DNA from: Pseudomonas sp. 8AS
GTDB lineage: Bacteria > Pseudomonadota > Gammaproteobacteria > Pseudomonadales > Pseudomonadaceae
Direction: 5' to 3'
Assembly (NCBI RefSeq): GCF_902506505.1
Contig: NZ_LR733406.1
Location: 2,318,117-2,382,116 of the forward strand
Length of the DNA stretch: 64,000 nucleotides
Numbering within the stretch: the first letter of the stretch is position 1; every line of letters begins with the position of its first letter. The notes under the pieces are model-generated. The model saw nothing but the letters and a program-made list of their open reading frames with translations, did no database searches and had not been told where the DNA came from. The translations under genes were made by a program, and so were the position numbers. Positions 44,828 to 52,978 of the stretch are shown in pieces.

Positions 44828-46114
44828 TTAACTTCCCATTAGGCGTCGAGACATCGCTGAGCTGATGCCCGGATCGCGGTATTGCAAGAATTCATCAAGG
44901 CGTGGATAACCCGACTCGAACAGATCACGTGGCATGCGCGCGTCCTTGGCCGGATAAAGTCGGCCGCCGGCCTCGCGCACAATTGCATCCAGGCGCTCGA
45001 ACAACGCCAGAGTGCGCGCGCCCTGGTTGGGGAAGTCGAGCGCCAGGGTCACTCCAGGGGTCGGGAAACTGAGCATGCCGACGGCCTGGCGATTGCCGAA
45101 GGTCTTCAGTACCGACAAAAAGGAGCCATCCCCCGTGCGGGCTATTTCTTTCAGCATGGCGCGTATCGCATCGCCGCCGACCACCTTGGGGACCACGCTT
45201 TGGTATTGGTAGAAACCCTTGGGGCCGTAGATACGGTTCCAGTCCAGCAGGCTGTCCAGCGGATAGGAGTACTTCTCGTAGTGGACGAGCTGGCGCTCGG
45301 CCTTGGCTGCCTGCAGTTGGTAATAGGCCATGTTGAACGGCCGCAGTGAGAGCGCATTGACCAGCGACAGCGGCGGTACGAAGGGGACGGCTAGTGCCTT
45401 GCCGACCGCTGGCGGCTCGGCGTCATGCACCACGTGGTTGGCGCACATGAACACCCCGCGACCACTGCTGTTGATGCAGTCGAGCCACGACACCGTGTGC
45501 TCCCAATCAACCTCGGCCTGGTCGGCCAGGGCAAAGAACTCATCGGCTGTCCGATACGGCTGGGTGCGGGTATCCAGCCAGGGGCCGGGGACTCGGCGCA
45601 GTTGCACGCTGGCCCGCATGATCACCCCGGTCAGGCCGAGTCCGCCGACGGTGGCGGAAAACCACTGGGGATTTTCTGCGGGCCCGCAGTGGATGGTTTC
45701 GCCGCTGGTACGCAGCAGGCTCAGGCGCAGCACATGATCACCAAATGAGCCGACGCGGTGATGATTCTTGCCGTGCACGTCGTTGGCGATGGCGCCACCG
45801 ATGGTCACCAGTTGCGTGCCTGGCGTCACCGGCAGCATCCAGCCCCGGGGAGTCATCAGTCGCTGGATATCGCGCAGCAGCACGCCTGCCTCGCATTCGA
45901 TGATGCCGCTCTGTGGGTCGAAGGCGATGAGGTGATCCAGGCGTTGAGTGCTCCATAGACCGCCGCCGGGATTCAAGCACACATCGCCGTAGCTACGGCC
46001 GTTACCATGGGCGAGGCCCCTGCGCTGGGCGTCGAAAGCCGGCAGCGCCGCGGTCTGGCTATCCAGGGCAATGACCTGTTGCTCGGCCCCTAGCAGGCGC
46101 CCCCAGGACTGCAT
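44828..46114 (-). CDS. dprE1: DprE1-like FAD-dependent decaprenylphosphoryl-ribose oxidase
   Basis: A 428-residue VAO-family flavoenzyme. GNGRSYGDVCLN (about 37-48), TIGGAIANDVHGKNHH (about 104-119) and GFYQYQSVVP (about 298-307) match mycobacterial DprE1, as does the late Lys in LYPAKDAR. It oxidises the ribose C2 hydroxyl of polyprenyl-phospho-ribose. The residue aligned with Cys387 of the M. tuberculosis enzyme (GWNICVDFP there) is Ala here (GVTLALDFP, about residue 358). The ATG at 46114 sits 2 bp after the upstream stop; a TTG 15 bp earlier is the alternative. Confidence 0.88.
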   Translation of the reverse strand: MQSWGRLLGAEQQVIALDSQTAALPAFDAQRRGLAHGNGRSYGDVCLNPGGGLWSTQRLDHLIAFDPQSGIIECEAGVLLRDIQRLMTPRGWMLPVTPGTQLVTIGGAIANDVHGKNHHRVGSFGDHVLRLSLLRTSGETIHCGPAENPQWFSATVGGLGLTGVIMRASVQLRRVPGPWLDTRTQPYRTADEFFALADQAEVDWEHTVSWLDCINSSGRGVFMCANHVVHDAEPPAVGKALAVPFVPPLSLVNALSLRPFNMAYYQLQAAKAERQLVHYEKYSYPLDSLLDWNRIYGPKGFYQYQSVVPKVVGGDAIRAMLKEIARTGDGSFLSVLKTFGNRQAVGMLSFPTPGVTLALDFPNQGARTLALFERLDAIVREAGGRLYPAKDARMPRDLFESGYPRLDEFLQYRDPGISSAMSRRLMGS

Positions 46115-46116
46115 GA

Positions 46117-47544
46117 TCACTGCAGCCAACCCACGGTGCCCAGAATCAGGAACAGCGCGAAGGCGGCGCCCGCCAGCAAGCTGGCCTTGTCCTTGAAGGC
46201 AAACACCAGGGGGTCATCGTGCATTTGCCCGCGATGGGCCTGCAGCCAGACCCAGCTGATCCAGAACAGCATCACCGGCACGCAGCCCCATATCCATGCT
46301 GGCGCGGTATACAGGCGCAACACATCCGAACTGTTCAGGTACAAGGCCAGTACCAGCGCTGCCGAATAACCGGCAACCACCCCCAGTATCTGGATCAGCG
46401 GTGCATCGTCGGTGAAGTAGCCGCGGCCATGGGCCTTGTGCTTGCCGTGCAGCAGCTGCACCTGCAGCTCGGCAAAGCGTTTGACGAAGGCCAGCGAGAG
46501 AAAGATGAAGCCGGAGAAGGCCAGCAGCCAGAACGACAGGGTCATCTCCATTGCTGCGGCGCCGGCCACGATGCGCAGTGTGTAAAGCACCGCCAGCATC
46601 AGACAGTCCACCAGTACTACCTGCTTCAACTTGAAGGAGTACAGGCAGGTCAGGAAGAAGTAGCCCAGCAACCATATCAGGAAGTGACCGGTGACCAGGG
46701 ACGCCAGCCCCAGGCTGGATAACAATAAAAAAGGTGTAACCAGAACGCCTTGCCAGATGGGTAACCTGCCTGCGGCAAAGGGGCGTGTGGATTTGCGTGG
46801 GTGCTTGCGGTCGCTTTCGAGGTCGAGTAGGTCATTGGCCACATACACGGCTGATGCGCATAGGCTGAAGGCCACGAAGGCCAGACCCAGCTCGAACCAA
46901 GCTCCTGCTTCGCTCATGCGATGCGCCGCGAACAGCGGTACGAACAGCAACAGGTTTTTCATCCATTGATGCACCCGCAGCGCCTTGCGCCAGATGCCCA
47001 GCCCCTTGACCGGCGGTTCGAAGATTTCCTCGATTTTGACAAAGGCCTCCGCTTCGCTTTGCAAGGCTGGTGAAGCGTTGACAACGATGGCGCGCCGAGC
47101 CTTTTCCCAGACTGCAAGGTCCTCCACCGAGTTGCCCGCGTAATCGAACCCCTTTTCACCAAAGCGCGTTGTCAGTGCATCGGCCTTCTTCTTGCCGGCG
47201 AGATTGGTCTTACCGTCACTGGCAATCACTTCGTCAAACAGGCCTAGGTGCAGGGCAATGGCATCGGCCACGGTCTGATCGGAGGCAGTACACAGAATCA
47301 GACGCCGGCCCTCGGCGTGCTGTTGGCGCAACCAGGAGATCAACTTTTCGTTGTAGGGTAGAGTGGCCGCGTCGAAACCGCTGCGTTGTGATAGCTGGCG
47401 CTTGAGGGCGGCCTTGCCGGCAACCAACCACAGAGGGATCTTCAGTATTGCCAGCGGCTGCTGGCGTAGCATGCCTACCGTCGACTCGTGCAGCATGTCG
47501 GAATTGATCAAGGTTCCGTCGAGGTCAATTACTAGTGGGAGCAA
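46117..47544 (-). CDS. HAD phosphatase-UbiA prenyltransferase fusion (probable phosphoribosyl-polyprenyl synthase/phosphatase)
   Basis: A 475-residue two-domain protein. Residues 1-180 are a HAD phosphatase (DLDGTLINSD near 7-16, CTASD near 89, GKTNLAGKKKADAL near 115). Residues 185-475 are a UbiA-type prenyltransferase with eight to nine helices and the NDLLDLESDRKHPRKSTRP metal/diphosphate site (about 236-254), typical of DPPR synthases such as Rv3806c. One chain could therefore attach phosphoribose to polyprenyl phosphate and remove the 5-phosphate. It heads the island operon; the start is a TTG with weak upstream signals. Confidence 0.82.
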   Translation of the reverse strand: MLPLVIDLDGTLINSDMLHESTVGMLRQQPLAILKIPLWLVAGKAALKRQLSQRSGFDAATLPYNEKLISWLRQQHAEGRRLILCTASDQTVADAIALHLGLFDEVIASDGKTNLAGKKKADALTTRFGEKGFDYAGNSVEDLAVWEKARRAIVVNASPALQSEAEAFVKIEEIFEPPVKGLGIWRKALRVHQWMKNLLLFVPLFAAHRMSEAGAWFELGLAFVAFSLCASAVYVANDLLDLESDRKHPRKSTRPFAAGRLPIWQGVLVTPFLLLSSLGLASLVTGHFLIWLLGYFFLTCLYSFKLKQVVLVDCLMLAVLYTLRIVAGAAAMEMTLSFWLLAFSGFIFLSLAFVKRFAELQVQLLHGKHKAHGRGYFTDDAPLIQILGVVAGYSAALVLALYLNSSDVLRLYTAPAWIWGCVPVMLFWISWVWLQAHRGQMHDDPLVFAFKDKASLLAGAAFALFLILGTVGWLQ

Positions 47545-47830
47545 GAAACGATCATCCAGGTAGAAGGCTCATAGCCATAGTGTTGGCCTTTGCTGAGTTG
47601 CAACGCCGTAGGTGTGTGAACGCGATTCGGTCGTGACAAAGCCCGTCCAGAGCTGACGCTATCTATTGGGGGGCAGGCTTCCACAAGCAATAGCTTTTGT
47701 TCGATTTTTCGGTCGCGATTGTAGCATTGCATGATCAGCGCCAACACCGTGCAGGTTGACTGCTCTCGTGCAAGCGTGCCGACTGATAGCAGGTGGCGTC
47801 GGGCGGAACGAAAAAACCCACAGGCGGGGC
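47545..47830 (-). promoter_or_regulatory. Upstream region of the island operon
   Basis: The 286 bp between the HAD-UbiA gene and the IS element carry no gene. On the minus strand TACAAT (47723-47718) is a candidate -10, with only a weak -35 (TGTTGG, 17 bp upstream). At about 47814-47836 an AAAAACCC/GGGGCTTTTT hairpin looks like a damaged terminator and contains the IS target sequence. Confidence 0.35.
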
Positions 47831-47838
47831 TTTTTCTT

Positions 47839-48856
47839 GGCTATGTCCCAATAGCGTGTTGCATGGCGCGGCCGACTGCCTCCTGGATGCAATGATCTGG
47901 TCGAATCCCCTGCTGATAACGTTCCAACATGCGGCGCCAGCCTAGGTAATTCGGCAGATAACGGGTGGCCACGCCATGAAAGCGAGTCATCCAGCTCTTC
48001 AGTCGGCTGTGATAGGCATTGACGTTCTGGATGTGAAACGCCCCCTCGCGCACCCTGCGCCCAGGGCGTGCCTGAACCACCTGATGCGTGACACCTGTGC
48101 TTCTGGCAAATGCCGCATAGACCGCCGCACCATCCGTACACAGCACCGCTTCGGTATCAATCAGAGGACCCAGAGCCCTCTGCACATGAGCGGCATCCAG
48201 TTTATCCAGCTGGAAGTCGGCCGTCTGACCACTGCGACCCCGCACCACCAACACCGGTATCTGATCCGGTCCCGTGCCGCGTGTCACGCTGACCCCGCCT
48301 CGTTGACGGGGCACCCGGGGTAGCTGTCGCTGACCTTTGAAGGACTCCAGAAAGAACGTTTCGTCGGCTTCGATGATGCCGCTTTCGTGCTGGGCTACAT
48401 GGCCTGCGGCCAGCGCCAGAAAGCGATGTCGCCAACGAAATGCCGTGTTCTTGCTGAGGCCACAGGCTTTCGCCGCGCGACGCACGGTCAGTCCTTCGAT
48501 CAACGCGTCACAGTAATTCGACCAGTGATCCGCCTTGCGCAAGCGGGCCAAACCCGTGCCCGTCAGCGCGTTGCAGGTGTGCAGGCGCTCCCGGCAGCGG
48601 TAGCGACGCAATCCGCGACTCCAACCCCAAGGGGCCAACCGACTTGCCGCCGCCTGGCAATGCGGGCATTGGCGTAGTGCAGGTAGGCTAGGCGACTCCG
48701 GCGCCAGAAGGGCGTTACGAGGCGTGCTTCTTTGGCGGGGCGTTAACTGGTTCAGTTGGGTCAGCCAGCGCTGAAAGGCTTGGGTGTCCATCGCACACCT
48801 CTACAGGGGATGCCTACTGACAGACTAGCCTTTCAACAATTAACGGGTACATAGCC
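47839..48856. mobile_element. IS1595-family insertion sequence, complete
   Basis: A 1,018-bp element with short terminal inverted repeats: GGCTATGTCCC at the left and GGCTATGTACCC (inverted) at the right. It is flanked by perfect 8-bp target duplications TTTTTCTT (47831-47838 and 48857-48864), the length expected for IS1595. One intact transposase gene occupies most of it. The intact duplications show that it inserted by transposition and has not since recombined. Confidence 0.92.
47841..48791 (-). CDS. IS1595-family transposase
   Basis: A 316-residue ISXO2-like transposase. The N-terminal zinc ribbon has [10 protein letters not shown] (about 40-49) and a second Cys pair in the [14 protein letters not shown] region. 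An HTH follows ([20 protein letters not shown], about 103-122). The catalytic core has Asp in [11 protein letters not shown] (about 140-150), Asp in [13 protein letters not shown] (about 212) and Asn/Lys in [12 protein letters not shown], the DDNK variant. The stop codon lies within the left terminal repeat. No frameshift is visible, so it is probably functional. Confidence 0.92.
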   Translation of the reverse strand: MDTQAFQRWLTQLNQLTPRQRSTPRNALLAPESPSLPALRQCPHCQAAASRLAPWGWSRGLRRYRCRERLHTCNALTGTGLARLRKADHWSNYCDALIEGLTVRRAAKACGLSKNTAFRWRHRFLALAAGHVAQHESGIIEADETFFLESFKGQRQLPRVPRQRGGVSVTRGTGPDQIPVLVVRGRSGQTADFQLDKLDAAHVQRALGPLIDTEAVLCTDGAAVYAAFARSTGVTHQVVQARPGRRVREGAFHIQNVNAYHSRLKSWMTRFHGVATRYLPNYLGWRRMLERYQQGIRPDHCIQEAVGRAMQHAIGT

Positions 48857-48866
48857 TTTTTCTTGG

Positions 48867-49005
48867 CGACTCGCTGTTCGACGCCAACATCGCCACCTTC
48901 GAGGACGATGCCGGCGCCTACAACCAGGCCGACGCGGCCGGCTTCATCAAGCTCAACGCCCTGCGCATGCGCATCGCCGCCGGCAAGGGTCGCAAGCTGT
49001 TCTGA
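48867..49005 (+). pseudogene. argG: argG 3' fragment
   Basis: The last 139 bp of argG ([16 protein letters not shown] to the C-terminal GRKLF and stop) stand here without the first 360 codons. There is no start or promoter. It is the right-hand product of the island duplication and only one silent base differs from the complete gene at 37762-38979. Confidence 0.95.
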
Positions 49006-49029
49006 TAAGCTGAATGCCTTGTGCCAGAC

Positions 49030-49061
49030 GAACCCCGGCCACGAGCCGGGGTTCTGCTTTT
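49030..49061 (+). terminator. argG-gloA intergenic hairpin (right copy)
   Basis: Same GAACCCCGGC-cacga-GCCGGGGTTC hairpin as at 39004-39035. Confidence 0.7.
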
Positions 49062-49079
49062 CTAGAAGAGGAAAACCTG

Positions 49080-49472
49080 ATGAGACTGCTGCATACCATG
49101 CTGCGCGTCGGCGACCTGGACAAGTCCATCGCCTTCTATACCGAAGTGCTGGGCATGACCCTGTTGCGCCGCAAGGACTACCCGGACGGCCAGTTCACCC
49201 TGGCCTTCGTCGGCTATGGCGAGGAGGCGCACAACAGCGTGATCGAGCTGACCTACAACTGGGGCGTGGACAGCTACGAGCTGGGCACCGGCTATGGCCA
49301 TATCGCCCTGGAAGTGGCCGATGTGTACAAGGCCTGCGAGGACATCCGCGCCCGTGGCGGCAAGATCACCCGCGAGCCGGGGCCGATGAAGCACGGCAGC
49401 AGCATCCTGGCCTTCGTCGAGGACCCGGACGGCTACAAGATCGAGCTGCTGTCGTCGGGTCGCAATGACTGA
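49080..49472 (+). CDS. gloA: Lactoylglutathione lyase (glyoxalase I)
   Basis: A 130-residue nickel-type glyoxalase I converting the methylglyoxal-glutathione adduct to S-lactoylglutathione. Metal ligands by position are His5 ([10 protein letters not shown]), Glu56 (VIELTYN), His74 (GYGHIALEV) and Glu122 (YKIELLS). AGAGGAAAA precedes the ATG. The first 183 bp are duplicated at 39054. It now follows the argG fragment, so any read-through from argG promoter is lost, and its own promoter may lie in the duplicated segment or in the IS. Confidence 0.96.
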   Translation: MRLLHTMLRVGDLDKSIAFYTEVLGMTLLRRKDYPDGQFTLAFVGYGEEAHNSVIELTYNWGVDSYELGTGYGHIALEVADVYKACEDIRARGGKITREPGPMKHGSSILAFVEDPDGYKIELLSSGRND

Positions 49473-49502
49473 CCCGTTGGCGCATGGCTAAGTGCTGAGA
49501 GG

Positions 49503-49589
49503 CCGCAGGTTGGGTTGAGGGGCAGCGCGACGAAGCCCAACGGTGCATGCCCATTGTTGGGCTTCGCTACGCTCAACGCCAACCTGCGG
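49503..49589. repeat. Long palindromic repeat after gloA
   Basis: CCGCAGGTTGGGTTGAG...GAAGCCCAAC and its imperfect inverse (49556-49589) form arms of about 35 bp. This resembles a repeat common between Pseudomonas genes. Confidence 0.75.
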
Positions 49590-49615
49590 GCGCCTTTCCA
49601 GACCTGCGTGCAACA

Positions 49616-49642
49616 AAAAGCCCCGACGGTTGCGGGGCTTTT
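49616..49642. terminator. Bidirectional terminator
   Basis: AAAAGCCCCG-acggtt-GCGGGGCTTTT between converging gloA and the 49659 gene. Confidence 0.9.
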
Positions 49643-49658
49643 CCATATCTGTAAGACC

Positions 49659-49844
49659 TCAGAGGTCGAAGTCGTAGTCGCCGAGCTGTTTCTGCAGGCG
49701 ACGCTCTTCCAGGTAGTTGTCGATGACCCGACGTTTGGCCAGGTTGGTCTTGGCAACTTCCACCACCGGACGCTCGGGGGGGTCCTCGGCCTCTTCGGCG
49801 ACAAAGTCATCGTCGAGTACGAGTTCTTCTTTGTCAGTGCTCAT
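49659..49844 (-). CDS. Small acidic conserved protein (PA3496-like)
   Basis: A 61-residue acidic protein: MSTDKEELVLDDDFVAEE, then a helix RRVIDNYLEERRLQKQLGDY and a FDL end. It matches in size and position the conserved small protein found after nth in Pseudomonas (annotated there as a putative envelope-integrity protein); the function is not established. The ATG at 49844 has GGAG 9 bp upstream; a GTG at 49853 abuts that site and is rejected. It is separated from nth by about 100 bp. Confidence 0.82.
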   Translation of the reverse strand: MSTDKEELVLDDDFVAEEAEDPPERPVVEVAKTNLAKRRVIDNYLEERRLQKQLGDYDFDL

Positions 49845-49951
49845 CAGCTTCACTCCAACTTACGGGGCGATGTTGGCGACCTTATAGCGGCAAAGCGGGA
49901 GAGGGTAAAAAAGATTTTTTCAATCGAGCTATTGGCTCAATCAATAAGCGC

Positions 49952-50590
49952 TCAATCGTCAGAGGTCTTCGCCTTGTATTCGCACAGGTCCTCGATGCGG
50001 CAACTGCCACAGCGCGGCTTGCGCGCCTGGCAAACGTAGCGGCCGTGCAGAATCAGCCAGTGGTGCGAATCGAGGAGGAATTCCGTGGGCACGAACTTGA
50101 GCAGCTTCTTTTCCACTTCCAGCACGGTCTTGCCCGGGGCGATTCCGGTGCGGTTGCTGACGCGGAAGATGTGCGTGTCCACGGCCATGGTCAGCTGGCG
50201 GAAGGCGGTGTTGAGCACCACGTTGGCGGTCTTGCGGCCGACTCCGGGCAGGGCTTCGAGGTCTTCACGGTTATCCGGTACCTGGCTGTTGTGCTTTTCC
50301 ACCAGGATGCGGCAGGTCTCGATGACGTTCTTCGCCTTGCTCGGGTACAGGCCGATGGTCTTGATGTACTCGCACAGGCCGTCATAGCCCAGGGCGTAGA
50401 TGGCTTCCGGGGTATTGGCCACCGGATAGAGCCTGGCCGTGGCCTTGTTCACCCCGACGTCGGTGGCCTGGGCGGAGAGAATCACCGCAATCAGCAGCTC
50501 GAAGGGCGTGCTGTAGGCCAGCTCGGTCTTCGGCTCGGGGTTGTCCTCGTGCAGCCGGCGGAAGATCTCGTAGCGCTTGGCCGCGTTCAC
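49952..50590 (-). CDS. nth: Endonuclease III
   Basis: A 212-residue base-excision repair glycosylase/AP lyase for oxidised pyrimidines. HhH motif with catalytic Lys [13 protein letters not shown] (about 114-126), catalytic Asp in [11 protein letters not shown] (about 138-148) and the [4Fe-4S] ligands C-x6-C-x2-C-x5-C in [17 protein letters not shown] (about 187-203). The GTG start overlaps the rnfE stop by 4 bp; longer in-frame sequence is an rnfE shadow. It is last in the rnf operon. Confidence 0.96.
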   Translation of the reverse strand: MNAAKRYEIFRRLHEDNPEPKTELAYSTPFELLIAVILSAQATDVGVNKATARLYPVANTPEAIYALGYDGLCEYIKTIGLYPSKAKNVIETCRILVEKHNSQVPDNREDLEALPGVGRKTANVVLNTAFRQLTMAVDTHIFRVSNRTGIAPGKTVLEVEKKLLKFVPTEFLLDSHHWLILHGRYVCQARKPRCGSCRIEDLCEYKAKTSDD

Positions 50591-51297
50591 TCGATCACCC
50601 CAGTGACCCGTACGCGGCGGCTGGCGGCGGGCGCCGCTTCCGGCTGAGCAGCCTTGGCACGCTCGGCGACCACGGCATCGATGCGGTTCTTCAGGGCGAT
50701 CAGCAGGCCGAGGACGAGGAACGCACCCGGCGGCAGGATGGCCAGCAGGAAGCCCTGGTAGTCGGGGAACAGCACCAGCTGCCAGTTGGCGGCCAGCGGG
50801 CCGAACAGCAGGTGCATGTTGGCCAGCAGCGCGCCGGTGCCGAGCAGTTCGCGCACCGCGCCGATGGCCAGCAGCACCAGGCCAAAGCCGGTGCCCATCA
50901 TCAGGCCGTCGAAGCTGGCGTGGGCCACGCTGTTCTTCGCCGCAAAGGCTTCGGCGCGGCCGAGGATGATGCAGTTGGTGGTGATCAGCGGGATGAAGAT
51001 GCCGAGGATCTGGTACAGCTCGTAGGTGAAGGCCTGCATCAGCAGTTCGATGCAGGTGGTCAGCGCGGCGATGATCATGACGAAGGCCGGCAGGCGCACG
51101 GCGTCGGTGACCTGGCGGCGGATCAGGGCCACCGCAGCGTTCGAGCAGGCCAGCACCAGGGCAGTGGCGATGGCCATGCCGAGGGCGTTGACCACCGAGT
51201 TGCTGACCCCCAGCAGCGGGCACAGGCCGAGCAGCTGAACCAGGCCCGGGTTGTTCTTCCACAGGCCGTTGACGGCGATTTCGCGGTAACTAGCCAT
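50587..51297 (-). CDS. rnfE: RnfE/RsxE, electron transport complex subunit E
   Basis: A 236-residue integral membrane subunit with six helices, homologous to RnfA; the paired iron-ligand Cys segments are [14 protein letters not shown] (about 22-35) and [15 protein letters not shown] (about 104-118). The complex couples NADH-ferredoxin electron flow to ion movement or, as Rsx, reduces SoxR. It overlaps rnfG by 8 bp and nth by 4 bp. The C-terminal tail is Ala/Arg-rich. Confidence 0.95.
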   Translation of the reverse strand: MASYREIAVNGLWKNNPGLVQLLGLCPLLGVSNSVVNALGMAIATALVLACSNAAVALIRRQVTDAVRLPAFVMIIAALTTCIELLMQAFTYELYQILGIFIPLITTNCIILGRAEAFAAKNSVAHASFDGLMMGTGFGLVLLAIGAVRELLGTGALLANMHLLFGPLAANWQLVLFPDYQGFLLAILPPGAFLVLGLLIALKNRIDAVVAERAKAAQPEAAPAASRRVRVTGVIE

Positions 51298-51931
51298 TGT
51301 CGCTCTCCACGGGTGCCAGCAGTTCGTCCCGATGCTTGTCGAAGTATTGCAGCGCCTTGTGCACCGCCTTGACCACCGCGCGCGGGGTGATGGTGGCGCC
51401 GGCGAACTGGTCGAACTGGCCGCCGTCCTTCTTCACCGCCCAGCCGGCGGTATCCGGCGATTGCAGCGACAGGCCGACGAAGCTGTTGATCCACGGGCTC
51501 TTGGCCAGCTCGATCTTGTCGCCCAGGCCGGGGGTTTCCTTGTGCCCGACCACGCGCACGCCCGCCAGGCGGCCATCGGCATGGATGCCCACCAACAGGA
51601 AGATGCTGCCGCTGTAGCCATCCGGCGCGGTGGCCTGGAGGATCACTGCCGCCGGTTCGCCCTGGAGCGTGGCCAGGTAGGCGGGACTGGGCGTCTTGTT
51701 GCCGAGCAGCGGGTCGAATACCTGGCGTGGGTGGTCCAGCAGGTGGTTGTCGTAGCTGCCGGCGGGGAGGATCTGCGCCAGCGCCTGGGCCTTGGCTTCG
51801 CGCTCGGCAGCGGCGATGCGCGTGGCGGTGCCTTGCTGGGTGATGGCCACCACGCCGACGGTGACCACGGCGAACAGGCCGAGAACCAGGCTGTTCTTCA
51901 GCATCGAGCGGGAAATTTCCGGCAGGGCCAT
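51290..51931 (-). CDS. rnfG: RnfG/RsxG, FMN-binding subunit
   Basis: A 213-residue protein with one N-terminal helix and a periplasmic FMN domain. The covalent flavin Thr lies in [15 protein letters not shown] (about 170-184). [19 protein letters not shown] (about 127-145) is the typical family segment. Position between rnfD and rnfE is canonical. It starts only 1 bp after the rnfD stop. Confidence 0.95.
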   Translation of the reverse strand: MALPEISRSMLKNSLVLGLFAVVTVGVVAITQQGTATRIAAAEREAKAQALAQILPAGSYDNHLLDHPRQVFDPLLGNKTPSPAYLATLQGEPAAVILQATAPDGYSGSIFLLVGIHADGRLAGVRVVGHKETPGLGDKIELAKSPWINSFVGLSLQSPDTAGWAVKKDGGQFDQFAGATITPRAVVKAVHKALQYFDKHRDELLAPVESDNG

Positions 51932-51932
51932 G

Positions 51933-52964
51933 TCATTCCCCCAGTTTGAAGCCGCGCTCCGGCTTGCGATGGCCGTAGGTGCGCGGGCGGGTGTAGTAGT
52001 CGATGGTCGGGGCGCACAGGTTCATCAGCAGCACGGCGAAGGCCACGCCATCCGGGTAGCCGCCCCAGGTGCGGATGATATAGACCAGCACACCGACGCC
52101 TGCGCCGAAGAGGATTCGCCCCAGGTTGCTGGTGGCGCCGGACACCGGGTCGGTGACGATGAAGAAGGCGCCGAGCATGGTCGCGCCGGTAAGCAGGTGG
52201 AACAGCGGCGAGCCGTTGGAGTCCGAGCCGGAACCGTTCCAGCACAGCAGGCTGATGATGAATAGTGCACCGAGCATGCCCAGCGGCGCATGCCAGCTGA
52301 TCACCTTTTTGTAGATGAGGAACAGGCCGCCGAGCAGGAAGGCCAGGTTGACCCATTCCACCGCCTTGCCGCCGAACTCGCCGAAGGCCGGGTTCTGCGC
52401 CCACAGCTCGTCCATGGTCAGGCTCTTGTTGACTTTCAGGCTGTCCAGGGCGGTGGCCTGGCTCCAGCCGTCGGGCAGGGCGGCGAGGCCGAAGATCTGC
52501 TGGATGCCGTCCCAGGCGCCGACTGTGTGCGGCTTGGGCCAGCTGGTCATCTCGATCGGGAAGGAAATCAGCACCACCACGTAGCCGACCATCGCCGGGT
52601 TGAACGGGTTTTGCCCGAGGCCGCCATACAGCTGCTTGCCGAACACGATGGCGAAGCCGACCGCGACCAGGGTCAGCCACCAGGGCGCGTAGGGCGGCAG
52701 GGCCAGGGCCAGCAGCACGGCGGTGACCAGGGCGCTGCCATCCTTGAGGAAGAAGGCGATCGGGCGCTGGCGCGCGCCAAGGATCGCCGCTTCCACGGCC
52801 AGGGCGACGACGCCGGCCCAGACCAGGTTGACCAGGGTGCCGATGCCGAACAGCCAGGTCAGGGCCAGGGCGCCAGGCGCGCAGGCGGCGGCTACCAGCA
52901 GCATGACGCGCTGGGTGCGATTGCTGCCCTTGGCGTGGGGCGAGGTGATGCGGGGCAGGGCCAT
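51933..52964 (-). CDS. rnfD: RnfD/RsxD, membrane subunit
   Basis: A 343-residue polytopic subunit with about nine helices. The covalent FMN Thr lies in [13 protein letters not shown] (about 237-249) and the [14 protein letters not shown] segment (about 115-128) is conserved with NqrB. GGAGACC lies just before the ATG, 14 bp after rnfC. It works with RnfA and RnfE in the membrane core. Confidence 0.95.
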   Translation of the reverse strand: MALPRITSPHAKGSNRTQRVMLLVAAACAPGALALTWLFGIGTLVNLVWAGVVALAVEAAILGARQRPIAFFLKDGSALVTAVLLALALPPYAPWWLTLVAVGFAIVFGKQLYGGLGQNPFNPAMVGYVVVLISFPIEMTSWPKPHTVGAWDGIQQIFGLAALPDGWSQATALDSLKVNKSLTMDELWAQNPAFGEFGGKAVEWVNLAFLLGGLFLIYKKVISWHAPLGMLGALFIISLLCWNGSGSDSNGSPLFHLLTGATMLGAFFIVTDPVSGATSNLGRILFGAGVGVLVYIIRTWGGYPDGVAFAVLLMNLCAPTIDYYTRPRTYGHRKPERGFKLGE

Positions 52965-52978
52965 GCGGTCTCCGGGGG

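Larger units (their letters stand above)
48867..49262 (+). repeat. Right copy of 396-bp direct duplication bounding the island
   Basis: It matches 38841-39236 with two mismatches and contains the argG 3' fragment, the spacer hairpin and the start of the complete gloA. The copy begins 2 bp after the IS target duplication. Confidence 0.95.

Noticed and set aside
47814..47836. Complete Rho-independent terminator at the island edge
   Set aside because: The AAAAACCC/GGGGCTTTTT arms pair imperfectly with a bulge, so it is described only as a damaged hairpin within the IS target region.
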